Below are positions 1 through 7,373 of a stretch of 12,961 nt of DNA, piece by piece; positions within the stretch are counted from its first letter, which is position 1; every line of letters starts with the position of its first letter. Origin of the DNA: Pseudomonadota bacterium (GTDB lineage Bacteria > Pseudomonadota > Gammaproteobacteria > JAKAQQ01); assembly GCA_021819635.1 (NCBI GenBank), contig JAKAQQ010000003.1:1-12961 (forward strand), written 5' to 3'. The notes below the pieces were generated by a model that ran no database searches, had not been told where the DNA came from, and saw nothing but the letters and a program-made list of their open reading frames with translations. Both the position numbers and the translations under genes were made by a program.

Positions 1-49
1 GGTCGGGTGTCTCAGCTCACATTGGCACAGGGGGGAGGAAGCGCGCCTT

Positions 50-72
50 GAACCCGCCGCACGGCGGATTCA
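50..72 (-). terminator. hairpin at end of the leftmost gene
   Basis: An imperfect inverted repeat has arms at 49-58 and 63-72: TGAA-C-CCGCC against GGCGG-A-TTCA, with a GCAC loop and one mismatch. It begins inside the TGA stop codon of the secreted-protein gene read on the minus strand. Its position suits a transcription terminator for the long minus-strand gene train. There is no T-run after it, so intrinsic termination is uncertain. Bases 1-48 beyond it show no gene I can support. Confidence 0.4.
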
Positions 73-726
73 GCGCCCGGGGCGCCGTCGCCGAACCGCG
101 GTGACGACGGAAAGAATCAGGAGCATCCCGAGAACGAGGGGCCCCAAGGCACCCGTGTCCTTGCGGCTCCGGCCGGACGCGGGAGGGGGCCCCATCCCCC
201 CGCCCGCCGGGGGTTGCCCCGGGGTCATGTCCCGAGTCTTCGGCGGCAGGCGAGCGGACGGGGCATGCACCACCGCGTACGTCGGGAGTCCCACGGAGCC
301 CACCTCCGGGAGGGCCGCCACGGCACGGAGTTCCGCCACCGGCAGCCAGACCTGGATCACATCCATGAGGCGCGAGACACGAATCCGGTGCCCGCCCAAG
401 GCCGCAAGAGAGGCGAGCGAAGGAAGCGACCCTCCGGCGTGACGCGGACGGATCACCACCTGGACCCGCCCCGCGGTGTCGATCCGTGGGGCGAAGGGCG
501 AGGCCGGAACGCGCCCCGGCGCCCCCCGGGGAACGCCGCTCCGGGCGAGAGCGCGGAGAGCCGGAGCCAGCACACCGGCGGAGGCGGAAGAAACGAGCAA
601 CGAAACGCCAAGAAAAGCAAAGGCAAGGGACGCCCGTCCGATCCCGCGCGCACATTCTTCTCGCGAATTTTTCCCTGTGTTCATGACGGCGTCACTTCCG
701 TTTGAAGCGCTCGGCGGACGAGCCAT
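70..726 (-). CDS. secreted, membrane-anchored protein resembling a stand-alone subtilase (S8) prodomain
   Basis: A 218-residue protein of no named family. Residues about 31-50 form a hydrophobic signal segment ending in SASA before Gly51, so export is likely. Residues about 86-152 read like the N-terminal prodomain of some S8 peptidases: beta strand (VQVVI), a Leu/Ala-rich helix, an 'ALGG' turn, then VIQVWLPVAEL and AALPEV. A Pro/Gly-rich linker (about 155-190) leads to a hydrophobic helix (about 194-211) followed by RRRRPGR. That layout is like a C-terminal anchor or protein-sorting tail. No catalytic Asp/His/Ser domain follows. The start at 726 is chosen for a GGGAGG ribosome site 7 nt upstream. 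ATG at 684 has a weaker GGAAG site but would give a more usual signal-peptide length. The gene starts 16 nt after the flippase stop, so the two are probably co-transcribed. The prodomain likeness is recognised by eye and the role is unknown. Confidence 0.7.
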   Translation of the reverse strand: MARPPSASNGSDAVMNTGKNSREECARGIGRASLAFAFLGVSLLVSSASAGVLAPALRALARSGVPRGAPGRVPASPFAPRIDTAGRVQVVIRPRHAGGSLPSLASLAALGGHRIRVSRLMDVIQVWLPVAELRAVAALPEVGSVGLPTYAVVHAPSARLPPKTRDMTPGQPPAGGGMGPPPASGRSRKDTGALGPLVLGMLLILSVVTAVRRRRPGR

Positions 727-742
727 AGCATAACCTCCCGGA

Positions 743-1999
743 TCACGAAGGGGAAGAGCGCCGCGCGCGGCGCTGGCCCAGGAGGACCCCAAGGTGGACC
801 GAGACCACGAGCAACTCCGCCGCGTAGAGGGCCGCAGCCGCGCCCAGAAGGCCCATCCGGGGAACGAGGAGAAGCGTCCCGACCACCCCCCCCGCCGCTC
901 CGGCGGCGGCGGCGAGACCGATCGTGTGCATGCGGCCGGCCGCCGCCGCCGCCGCGTGGGCGGCGTTGCGCCCGAGCTGGAGGAGCGGCAAGGCGGCGAG
1001 GAACCCCACAAGCCGGGCCGAGGCGGCGAAGGACGATCCAAAGATCAGGGGAAGAAGCGGGGCGAGGACAAGGCGGAGAAGAACGGCGGCCAAAAGCGCG
1101 CAGGAGACGAGGACCCCAAGGGCCCGGCGCAGCTCCGTGTCGCGCGTCCCGCGTCGGTAGAGATGCGGCCAGAGCGTTTCCTGAAGCGCGACCAAGGGGA
1201 GCGCGACGACGTCGACCGCCCGCTGAGCGACGTTGAGTTCGGCGACCGCCGCAAAACTCACGGCGGCGAGAACGGGCTTATTGAATTCCGTCTGCACACG
1301 CTGGGCCACCGTCCCGGCGGCAAACGGCCAGGCCCGGCCCGCCAGGGTCACGGACGACACCCGCGGAGCCCGTGAAGACAACCCGAGCGCCCGGACGACG
1401 AGCGCCAAGGCGTAGACCACGGTGGCCGACGCGTAGGCACCCATCCACCAGGCGAGGCGGGAACGCACCGCAAGGACCCAGAGGAGAAGAAGGGCCCCGA
1501 GACGGACACCGATCAGTCCCACCTGCAGAGCCCCGTAGCGGCTCGCCCGTCCCCGTCCCTGCTCGTGGCGGGCGACGATCTCGACGAGCGAAGTCCCGCC
1601 GATCTCGGCGAGCAGAAAGACAACAACCGCCGCCGCCGGGGCCGTTCTCGGAAGCGCGAGAAGAACACCCGTCGCCCCAAGCGGAACGAGGACGAGGAGC
1701 GTGCACGCCCAGAGGCGGACGGCGGCCCGGAGGAGCCCCGCCGCGTTCGGGGACGCGCGGCTCGTCTCACGGAGCACGACGCCCGGTGCCCCCAGGCCGG
1801 CCAGGGGCGTGAGGAAAGAGGCGACCGCGAGCACGGCCACGAAGCGGCCGTAGACCTCCGCCCCGAGGCCGCGGGCGAGGAGAAGGACGAGAGCGACCTG
1901 GGCCAGGGCACGGAGGACGATCCAAGGCAGGAGCCGGCCGGAGGCGAGGAGGTAGGTGCGCGTCCAGCCCCCCTCCGGCGCCGACGGCGGCGGCGTCAC
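743..1999 (-). CDS. polysaccharide flippase (Wzx/MOP superfamily-like)
   Basis: A 418-residue, very hydrophobic protein with about twelve to fourteen candidate membrane helices, the usual size and layout of Wzx-type flippases. These move lipid-linked saccharides across the inner membrane. Recognisable features are the N-terminal ARGLGAEVYGRF segment (about 42-53), the loop DVVALPLVALQETLWPHLYR (263-282) and the IFGSSFAASARLVGFLA stretch (319-335), all typical of polysaccharide_synt family proteins. The start is GTG, 25 nt after the aacS stop. There is no convincing ribosome site upstream, so translation may rely on coupling to aacS. No glycosyltransferase lies in the window, so the transported substrate cannot be named. 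It sits oddly behind metabolic genes, and read-through from that operon is likely. Confidence 0.85.
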   Translation of the reverse strand: MTPPPSAPEGGWTRTYLLASGRLLPWIVLRALAQVALVLLLARGLGAEVYGRFVAVLAVASFLTPLAGLGAPGVVLRETSRASPNAAGLLRAAVRLWACTLLVLVPLGATGVLLALPRTAPAAAVVVFLLAEIGGTSLVEIVARHEQGRGRASRYGALQVGLIGVRLGALLLLWVLAVRSRLAWWMGAYASATVVYALALVVRALGLSSRAPRVSSVTLAGRAWPFAAGTVAQRVQTEFNKPVLAAVSFAAVAELNVAQRAVDVVALPLVALQETLWPHLYRRGTRDTELRRALGVLVSCALLAAVLLRLVLAPLLPLIFGSSFAASARLVGFLAALPLLQLGRNAAHAAAAAAGRMHTIGLAAAAGAAGGVVGTLLLVPRMGLLGAAAALYAAELLVVSVHLGVLLGQRRARRSSPS

Positions 2000-2024
2000 G
2001 GTCCGGGGAGGAACGACGCGTCCG

Positions 2025-3968
2025 TCACGCCCGACGCTCCGTTCTCAGTTCCGGAAGATCCCGGAAGAGGTCGAGGGCCTCGGGGTTGGCGAGCGCCCCG
2101 GTGTTCGCGGGCGTGCCTCCGGCCAGCACGTCGCGAACCGCGATCTCGCTGACCTTGCCGCTGCGCGTGCGCGGGAAATCGGCGACCGCCAGGATGCGCT
2201 CGGGCACGTGGCGGGGCGAGGCCTGCTCGCGCAGACGCCGGCGGATCGCGGTGCGCAACGCCTCGTCGAGGACAGCCCCTTCGCGCAGGCGTACGAAGAG
2301 GACGACCCGCTCGTCGCCGCCGACCCTCTGGCCCACCGCAAGGGCCTCGAGCACTTCCGGGAAAGCCTCGACCTGGCGGTAGATCTCGGCCGTGCCGATG
2401 CGCACCCCCCCGGGGTTGAGCACCGCGTCCGAGCGGCCACTCAGAACGATCCCGCCCGAGGCGGTGATCTCCGCCCGGTCGCCGTGGCGCCAGACGCCGG
2501 GGTAGGTCGTGAAGTAGGCGTCGCGGTAGCGGCTCCCGTCGGGGTCGTTCCAGAAGCCCACCGGCATGGCGAGAAACGGCCGGGTGGCGACGAGTTCTCC
2601 CGGCCGCCCGCGCAGCGGACGGCCGGTCTCGTCGAAGACGTCGACGGGCATGCCCAGCCCCCGGCACTGGATCTCGCCGCGGCGAACGGGAAGGAGTGGG
2701 TGGCCGAGAACGAAGCAGGAGACGATGTCGGTCCCGCCGGAGATCGACGCGAGGTGAAGCTGCGGGCCGAGGGCGTCGCGCACGTAATCGAACTGCTCGG
2801 GAAGAAGCGGCGAGCCGGTCGAGAGGAGGGTGCGGGTCGCGGCGAAAGCCCCCGAGGAGCGGGCGTTGACCTCCGCCTTCTCGAGACCCGAAAGATACTT
2901 GGCGCTCGTTCCGAAGTGAGCGATCCCCTCTTCGCGGGCAAGACGGAGGAGCGCCTCCGGGCCGGGGTGGAAGGGCGAGCCCTCGTAGAGGACGACGACC
3001 GCCTCCGAGGCCAGGGCCGTCACAAGCCAGTTCCACATCATCCAGCCGATCGTCGTGTAATAGAAGATCCGTTCCCCCGCCCGCAGATCGACGTGGAGGC
3101 GGTGTTCCTTGAGGTGCTGGAGAAGCACCCGCCCGTGGGCGTGGACGATGCCCTTGGGGCGGCCGGTCGTTCCCGAGGAAAAAAGGACGTAGAGGGGGTG
3201 ATCGAACGGGACGGGGACGAACACGGGCCCTTCGGAGGCGGGGAGAGGCGGCGCGTGCATGCCCGTGGGCGGCGTCTCCGCCGGGCGGAGATAGGGGACG
3301 AGAACCGCGGGGCAGTCGAGGCGGCGGGCGATCTCGACCACCCGCTCGCGCACGTCGTACGGGCGGCCCTGGTGGCGGTAGCCGTCGGCGGCCACAAGAA
3401 GGCGGGGCGCGACCTGCCCGAAACGGTCGAGAACCCCCTCGACCCCGAAGTCGCTCGACGCCCCCGTCCAGACGAGTCCCGAGGCGGCGGCGGCGAGCAT
3501 GGCCGCAAGGGTCTCGGGAAGGTTCGGGAGATACCCGGCGACACGATCGCCGCGGACGAGTCCGAACGCGCGGTAAAGGGCCTGCCAACCGGCGACCTGA
3601 CGCCGGAGCTCCCCCCGGGTCCAGGCACGGCGGGCCCCGCTCTCGTCGCGGAAGACGAGGGCGGGGTCGCCCTCCGCCCCGACGCCCAAGACGACACGCG
3701 CGTAGTTGAGTTCCGCCCCAACGAACCAGCGCGCGCCCGGCATCGCGTCCGGATCCTCGAGGATCCGCCGCGGCGGGGCGTCGAACGGCACGTCCAGGAA
3801 CGACGCGAGTTCCGTCCAGAACTCTTCCGGACGTTCGACCGACCAGCTCCAGAGAGCGTGGGGGTCGGGCTCCGGCACGAGGCCGCGGGCGCGGACGCGG
3901 TGCGCGAAGCGCGTGAGGTGCGCGCGGGCCGCTTCCTCCGGCGCCGGCGTCCAGACGACGGGGTTCAT
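2025..3968 (-). CDS. aacS: acetoacetyl-CoA synthetase (acetoacetate-CoA ligase)
   Basis: A 647-residue member of the ANL adenylate-forming family, the normal length for AacS. It activates acetoacetate with ATP and CoA in the cytoplasm to give acetoacetyl-CoA. The N-terminal LWSWSVERPEEFW (39-51) and ARWFVGAELNYA (79-90) are typical of the acetoacetyl/acetyl-CoA synthetase branch. The phosphate-binding loop is FSSGTTGRPKG (263-273). TTIGWMMWNW (305-314), FGTSAKYL (352-359) and SISGGTDI (408-415) point to AacS rather than Acs. GRSDAVLNPGGVRIGT (511-526) is the hinge/adenylate motif. The catalytic Lys of the C-terminal domain is K605 in PRTRSGK. The ATG overlaps the etfA stop by 4 nt (ATGA), so translation is probably coupled. 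With the ETF and 3-hydroxyacyl-CoA dehydrogenase genes upstream, a role in ketone-body, leucine or short-chain acid catabolism is inferred. Confidence 0.95.
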   Translation of the reverse strand: MNPVVWTPAPEEAARAHLTRFAHRVRARGLVPEPDPHALWSWSVERPEEFWTELASFLDVPFDAPPRRILEDPDAMPGARWFVGAELNYARVVLGVGAEGDPALVFRDESGARRAWTRGELRRQVAGWQALYRAFGLVRGDRVAGYLPNLPETLAAMLAAAASGLVWTGASSDFGVEGVLDRFGQVAPRLLVAADGYRHQGRPYDVRERVVEIARRLDCPAVLVPYLRPAETPPTGMHAPPLPASEGPVFVPVPFDHPLYVLFSSGTTGRPKGIVHAHGRVLLQHLKEHRLHVDLRAGERIFYYTTIGWMMWNWLVTALASEAVVVLYEGSPFHPGPEALLRLAREEGIAHFGTSAKYLSGLEKAEVNARSSGAFAATRTLLSTGSPLLPEQFDYVRDALGPQLHLASISGGTDIVSCFVLGHPLLPVRRGEIQCRGLGMPVDVFDETGRPLRGRPGELVATRPFLAMPVGFWNDPDGSRYRDAYFTTYPGVWRHGDRAEITASGGIVLSGRSDAVLNPGGVRIGTAEIYRQVEAFPEVLEALAVGQRVGGDERVVLFVRLREGAVLDEALRTAIRRRLREQASPRHVPERILAVADFPRTRSGKVSEIAVRDVLAGGTPANTGALANPEALDLFRDLPELRTERRA

Positions 3969-4933
3969 GACCCGGCGCCGGCCCGCTCGAGCGCCTTCTC
4001 GAGCGCCGGGACGATCGCGAAGAGATCGCCCACGAGCCCGATGTCGGCGATTTTGAAAATCGGCGCGTCCGGGTCCTTGTTGATGGCGACGATGACGCGG
4101 GCGTCCTTGATGCCGGTCACGTGCTGGATGGCCCCCGAGATCGCGACGGCGAGGTAGAGATCCGGGGCAATGATCTTGCCGGTCTGGCCGACCTGAAGGT
4201 CGTTCGGGGCGTAGCCGGCGTCGACCGCGGCGCGGGAGGCTCCGAGCGCGGCCCCGAGACGCCGGGCCAGGCCCTCGAGAAGAGCGAAGTTTTCGGCGCT
4301 TCCCAGTCCGCGCCCGCCCGAAACCACCCGCTTCGCCGACTGGAGGTCGGGCCGCTCCGAGGCGTGTTCCTCGAGGCCGACGTAACGGGTGGCGGGATCG
4401 GGCACGGGATCGGGCACGTCGCGGACGACGGGGGCGGCCGCGCCCGTCCGCTCCCCCACGGCCGGCCACGAGGCCGGCCGGACGGTGAGGAAGAGACGCC
4501 CGGCCTCGGGGCGGGCGCGCACGGTGAGCCGCACGTTGCCGGCGTAGATGAAGCGACGGAACGTCCGGGCGTCGACCACCTCCGCGACCTCGGTGATCAT
4601 GACGCCGGAGGCGAGGGCGGACGCCCGCGGCGTCACGTCACGCCCGAGGCTCGACGCCGGCATCAGCACCGCGTCGTAGTCGGCGGCGAGCCGGGCAAGA
4701 ACCGGGGCCCACACGGTCGCGAGCGGCGGGTCGAACCCCGCCTGGGGTCCGAGGCGCACACGGGCCACCCCCGCGAGGCGGGCCCCCTCGTCGGCGGCGG
4801 CGTCCGCCCCCGCGCCGAGGACGGCGAGATCCGCCCCCTCGGGCGCCAGCGCGGCCGCGCAGGCCAGAGTCTTGCGCGTGCCTTCGGTCAGATGTTCGTG
4901 GTGGCGTTCGGCGACAACAAGGATGCGCGACAT
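3965..4933 (-). CDS. etfA: electron transfer flavoprotein subunit alpha
   Basis: A 322-residue protein of usual EtfA length. It holds the FAD of the soluble ETF heterodimer that takes electrons from acyl-CoA dehydrogenases and passes them to ETF-ubiquinone oxidoreductase. The N-terminal nucleotide-binding-like domain starts MSRILVVAE. The C-terminal FAD domain is clear: VVSGGRGLGSAENF (203-216), AAVDAGYAPNDLQVGQTGK (235-253), APDLYLAVAISGAIQH (256-271) and AINKDPDAPIF (283-293). ATG at 4933 is chosen because GGAG lies 10 nt upstream. A TTG two codons earlier (4939) would overlap the etfB stop but lies only 4 nt from that site. It follows etfB by 2 nt and overlaps aacS by 4 nt. Confidence 0.97.
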   Translation of the reverse strand: MSRILVVAERHHEHLTEGTRKTLACAAALAPEGADLAVLGAGADAAADEGARLAGVARVRLGPQAGFDPPLATVWAPVLARLAADYDAVLMPASSLGRDVTPRASALASGVMITEVAEVVDARTFRRFIYAGNVRLTVRARPEAGRLFLTVRPASWPAVGERTGAAAPVVRDVPDPVPDPATRYVGLEEHASERPDLQSAKRVVSGGRGLGSAENFALLEGLARRLGAALGASRAAVDAGYAPNDLQVGQTGKIIAPDLYLAVAISGAIQHVTGIKDARVIVAINKDPDAPIFKIADIGLVGDLFAIVPALEKALERAGAGS

Positions 4934-4935
4934 CG

Positions 4936-5685
4936 TCAAAGCACTCCGCGTTCTTTCAGGGCGGCGACAAGGGCGTCGACGTCCGGGACCATGACGCCTT
5001 TCGGCCGCTCGGGTGGCGGGTCGAAGGCGAGCATCTCGATCGGGACCTCGCCGAGACCGTAGCGATCGGCGGGGACGGTCTCGAGGGGTTTCTGCCGCGC
5101 GCGCATGATGTCGGGCATCTTGACGAAGCGCGGGGTGTTGAGCCGGAGATCGGCGGTCACCACCGCCGGGAGATCCACCTCAAGGGTCTCGAGCCCGTGA
5201 TCGACCTCGCGCGTCGCCCGCACGCGCCCGCCCTCGAGGATCTCGAGACGCGAGACGCAGGTCACCTGCGGACGCCCCCACAGTCCGGCCAGAAGCCCGC
5301 CGGTCTGGTGGGCGTCGTCGTCGATCGCCTGCTTGCCCATGAGGACGAGGTCGGGCGCGCGCTCCTGCACCAGGGCGTGAAGGACGCGGGCCACGCCCCC
5401 GGGAATGCTGGGCTGCGCGGTCTCGAGAAGGAGGGCCCGATCCGCCCCCAGCGCCAGGGCCGTGCGCAGGACCTGCTGCGCGTCGGCGGACCCCACGGTC
5501 ACGGCCAGAATCTCCTCGACCGGGTGGCCCGCCTCACGGATGCGAAGCGCCTCCTCGAGGGCGATCTCGTCGAAGGGGTTGAGACCGGTCTTGACCCCCT
5601 CGGTGACCACGCCCTTGCGGTCGGGCTGGACGCGCACGCGTACGCTGTAGTCGATGACGCGTTTGACAGGAACGAGAATCTTCAT
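4936..5685 (-). CDS. etfB: electron transfer flavoprotein subunit beta
   Basis: A 249-residue EtfB, the AMP-binding partner of EtfA in the cytoplasmic electron transfer flavoprotein. Diagnostic features are the start MKILVPVKRVIDY, GLNPFDEIALEEALR (34-48), DLVLMGKQAIDDDAHQTG (112-129) around the nucleotide site, and the beta-subunit signature running from the acidic-Gly segment EVDHGLETLEVDLPAVVTA (160-178) into RLNTPRFVKMPDIMRARQKP (181-200). The sequence resembles the housekeeping ETF that serves beta-oxidation and amino-acid catabolism; I see no feature marking it as bifurcating FixA/FixB type. The ATG is in the expected family position, though no strong ribosome site precedes it. It lies 56 nt after the ETF-QO gene, with a stable hairpin between. 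Confidence 0.97.
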   Translation of the reverse strand: MKILVPVKRVIDYSVRVRVQPDRKGVVTEGVKTGLNPFDEIALEEALRIREAGHPVEEILAVTVGSADAQQVLRTALALGADRALLLETAQPSIPGGVARVLHALVQERAPDLVLMGKQAIDDDAHQTGGLLAGLWGRPQVTCVSRLEILEGGRVRATREVDHGLETLEVDLPAVVTADLRLNTPRFVKMPDIMRARQKPLETVPADRYGLGEVPIEMLAFDPPPERPKGVMVPDVDALVAALKERGVL

Positions 5686-5707
5686 GCGGACGTGACTCAC
5701 GGCGGGG

Positions 5708-5732
5708 CGGAGGCGGCCGCGCGGCCGCTCCG
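5708..5732 (-). repeat. GC-rich hairpin between the ETF-QO gene and etfB
   Basis: Arms CGGAG-CGGCC (5708-5718, with one bulged G at 5713) and GGCCG-CTCCG (5723-5732) enclose a GCGC loop. It is a 10-bp stem made mostly of G-C pairs. It falls in the only gap of more than 30 nt within the run from the SDR gene to the flippase, 9 nt after the ETF-QO stop (5742) and 22 nt before the etfB start. No T-run follows in the transcribed direction, so an mRNA-stability or partial-attenuation element is likelier than a full terminator. The function is inferred. Confidence 0.5.
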
Positions 5733-5741
5733 GTGGAGGAT

Positions 5742-7373
5742 TCAGAGAGCGGAGTAGTTCGGCCCGGAACCGCCCTCGGGCGGAACCCAGGTGATCTGCC
5801 CGTACGGGTCCTTGATGTCGCAGGCCTTGCAGTGGACGCAGTTGGCGGCGTTGATCTGAAGACGCCGCTCCTCGCCCTCCCCCACGATCTCGTAGACCCC
5901 GGCGGGACAGAAACGGGTGCAGGGGTGATCGTAACGCGCACGGCAGTCGCCCAGGCAAAGAGCGGTGGCGGCGACGTGAAGGTGCACCGGCTGGTCTTCT
6001 TCGTGGCGGGTCGCCGCGAAATAGACCGAGGCCAGGCGGTCGGCGGGCGGAAGCGTGCGGGGGTAGGTCCGCGGGCGGCGGCGGGCGGAGCGCGGCGCGA
6101 GGGCCCGGGCGTCGTCGTGAGCCATACGGAGCGTCCAGGGGCTCGCCCCCCGGGTCGCGGTCTCCCAAGCGGCGTTGGCGAGACCCGCGAGGAGCCCGGC
6201 GCGGAACCCCGGGCGGATGTTGCGCACACGACGGAGCTCGGCGGCCAGGGACGAGGCGCGGAAACGGGCGTCGAACCCCTCCCCGCTCCCGTGCTCGAGA
6301 TAATGCTCGGCGGCGAGGATGCCGGAACCGAGGGCCATGTGCACGCCTTTGATTTTGGGGACGTTGAGCGTGCCGGCGGCGTCGCCCACCAGGACGAGGC
6401 CCGGGGCCTCGAGGCGCGGAAGCGCCCCCCAGCCGCCCTCGACCAGGCTCCGCGCGCCGGCCTCGAGGATCTCGCCACCCTCGAGAAGCGGACGCACGCT
6501 CGGGTGGTGCTTGAACTGCTGGAAGGCCTCGAAGGGCGAGAAGCCGGAATCGGCGTAATCCAAGCCCGCGACGAAGCCCAGGTAGAGCCGGTCTTCGTCA
6601 AGGTGGTAGAGGAAGCTTCCGCCGTAGGTCCCGGCGTCGAGGGGCCAGCCCACGGTGTGTTCGACCCGGCCCGGGTGCACGCGCCCCGGCGGCACGCGCC
6701 AGAGTTCCTTCAGGCCGAGGCCGTAGGTCTGCGGCCCGGCCTCGCGGTCGAGACCGAATCGGGCGAGAACGGTCTTGGTCAGGCTGCCGCGGCAGCCCTC
6801 GGCGAGGACGACGAGACCCGCCTCGATGTCGACCCCGGGCGTAAAGCGCGGGCCCGGGCGGCCGTCGCGACGGCGGCCGAGGTCGCCCACGCGCACGCCC
6901 CGCGCCTTCCCGGCGGTGTCGTAGAGCATCTCTTCGGCGGCAAAACCAAAGAAGAGCTGAACCCCGAGCTCCTCGGCACGGGCGGCGAGAAGGCGCACGA
7001 CGCCGGCCAGTGAGACGATGGTGTTGCCCCGGTTGTGCATCGGCGGCGGGGTCGGGAGCGAAACACGCCGGCGGTAGGTGAGCCCGGAGAAGCGGTCCTC
7101 GGTCACCGGCACGGCCACCGTTCCCGCCGCCTTCGCCCGCTCGCGCCAGTCGGGAAGCAGCCGCTCAAGAGCGGCGGTCTCGATGACCGCCCCCGAAAGC
7201 GTGTGCCCCCCCGCGGCGGAAGCCTTGTCGAGCACCACCACCTCGAGGTCGGGCCGTCGGGTCCGCAGCGTGATGGCGGCGGCGAGCCCGGCCGGCCCGG
7301 CGCCCACCACGAGGACGTTGCAGCCGAGACGTTCGCGCCCCGGGGAGATTTCTTCCGCGGCCGGGCTGTTCAC
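5742..7373 (-). CDS. electron transfer flavoprotein-ubiquinone oxidoreductase (ETF-QO)
   Basis: A 543-residue FAD and 4Fe-4S protein attached to the inner membrane that oxidises reduced ETF and reduces ubiquinone. The FAD-binding GAGPAG lies at residues 24-29, followed by the family motif GGHTLSGAVIE (55-65). GDAAGTLNVPKIKGVHMALG (330-349) and SGILAAEHYL (350-359) match the conserved FAD/quinone region. The C-terminal ferredoxin-like domain has CPAGVYEIV (489-497) and NCVHCKACDIKDP (511-523), giving Cys489, 512, 515 and 518 as the expected cluster ligands, then ITWVPPEGGSGPNY. Length and domains are complete. The start is GTG, overlapping the SDR stop as GTGA. A much longer open frame upstream is only the shadow of the SDR gene. 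Having its partner ETF genes directly downstream strongly supports the call. Confidence 0.96.
   Translation of the reverse strand: MNSPAAEEISPGRERLGCNVLVVGAGPAGLAAAITLRTRRPDLEVVVLDKASAAGGHTLSGAVIETAALERLLPDWRERAKAAGTVAVPVTEDRFSGLTYRRRVSLPTPPPMHNRGNTIVSLAGVVRLLAARAEELGVQLFFGFAAEEMLYDTAGKARGVRVGDLGRRRDGRPGPRFTPGVDIEAGLVVLAEGCRGSLTKTVLARFGLDREAGPQTYGLGLKELWRVPPGRVHPGRVEHTVGWPLDAGTYGGSFLYHLDEDRLYLGFVAGLDYADSGFSPFEAFQQFKHHPSVRPLLEGGEILEAGARSLVEGGWGALPRLEAPGLVLVGDAAGTLNVPKIKGVHMALGSGILAAEHYLEHGSGEGFDARFRASSLAAELRRVRNIRPGFRAGLLAGLANAAWETATRGASPWTLRMAHDDARALAPRSARRRPRTYPRTLPPADRLASVYFAATRHEEDQPVHLHVAATALCLGDCRARYDHPCTRFCPAGVYEIVGEGEERRLQINAANCVHCKACDIKDPYGQITWVPPEGGSGPNYSAL

Noticed and set aside
1956..4157. 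733-residue open frame on the plus strand
   Set aside because: It lies opposite aacS, the etfA end and the flippase start. The opposite strand carries clear conserved enzyme motifs, and this frame has a low-complexity Arg/Gly/Asp composition with no recognisable domain. It is an artefact of high GC.
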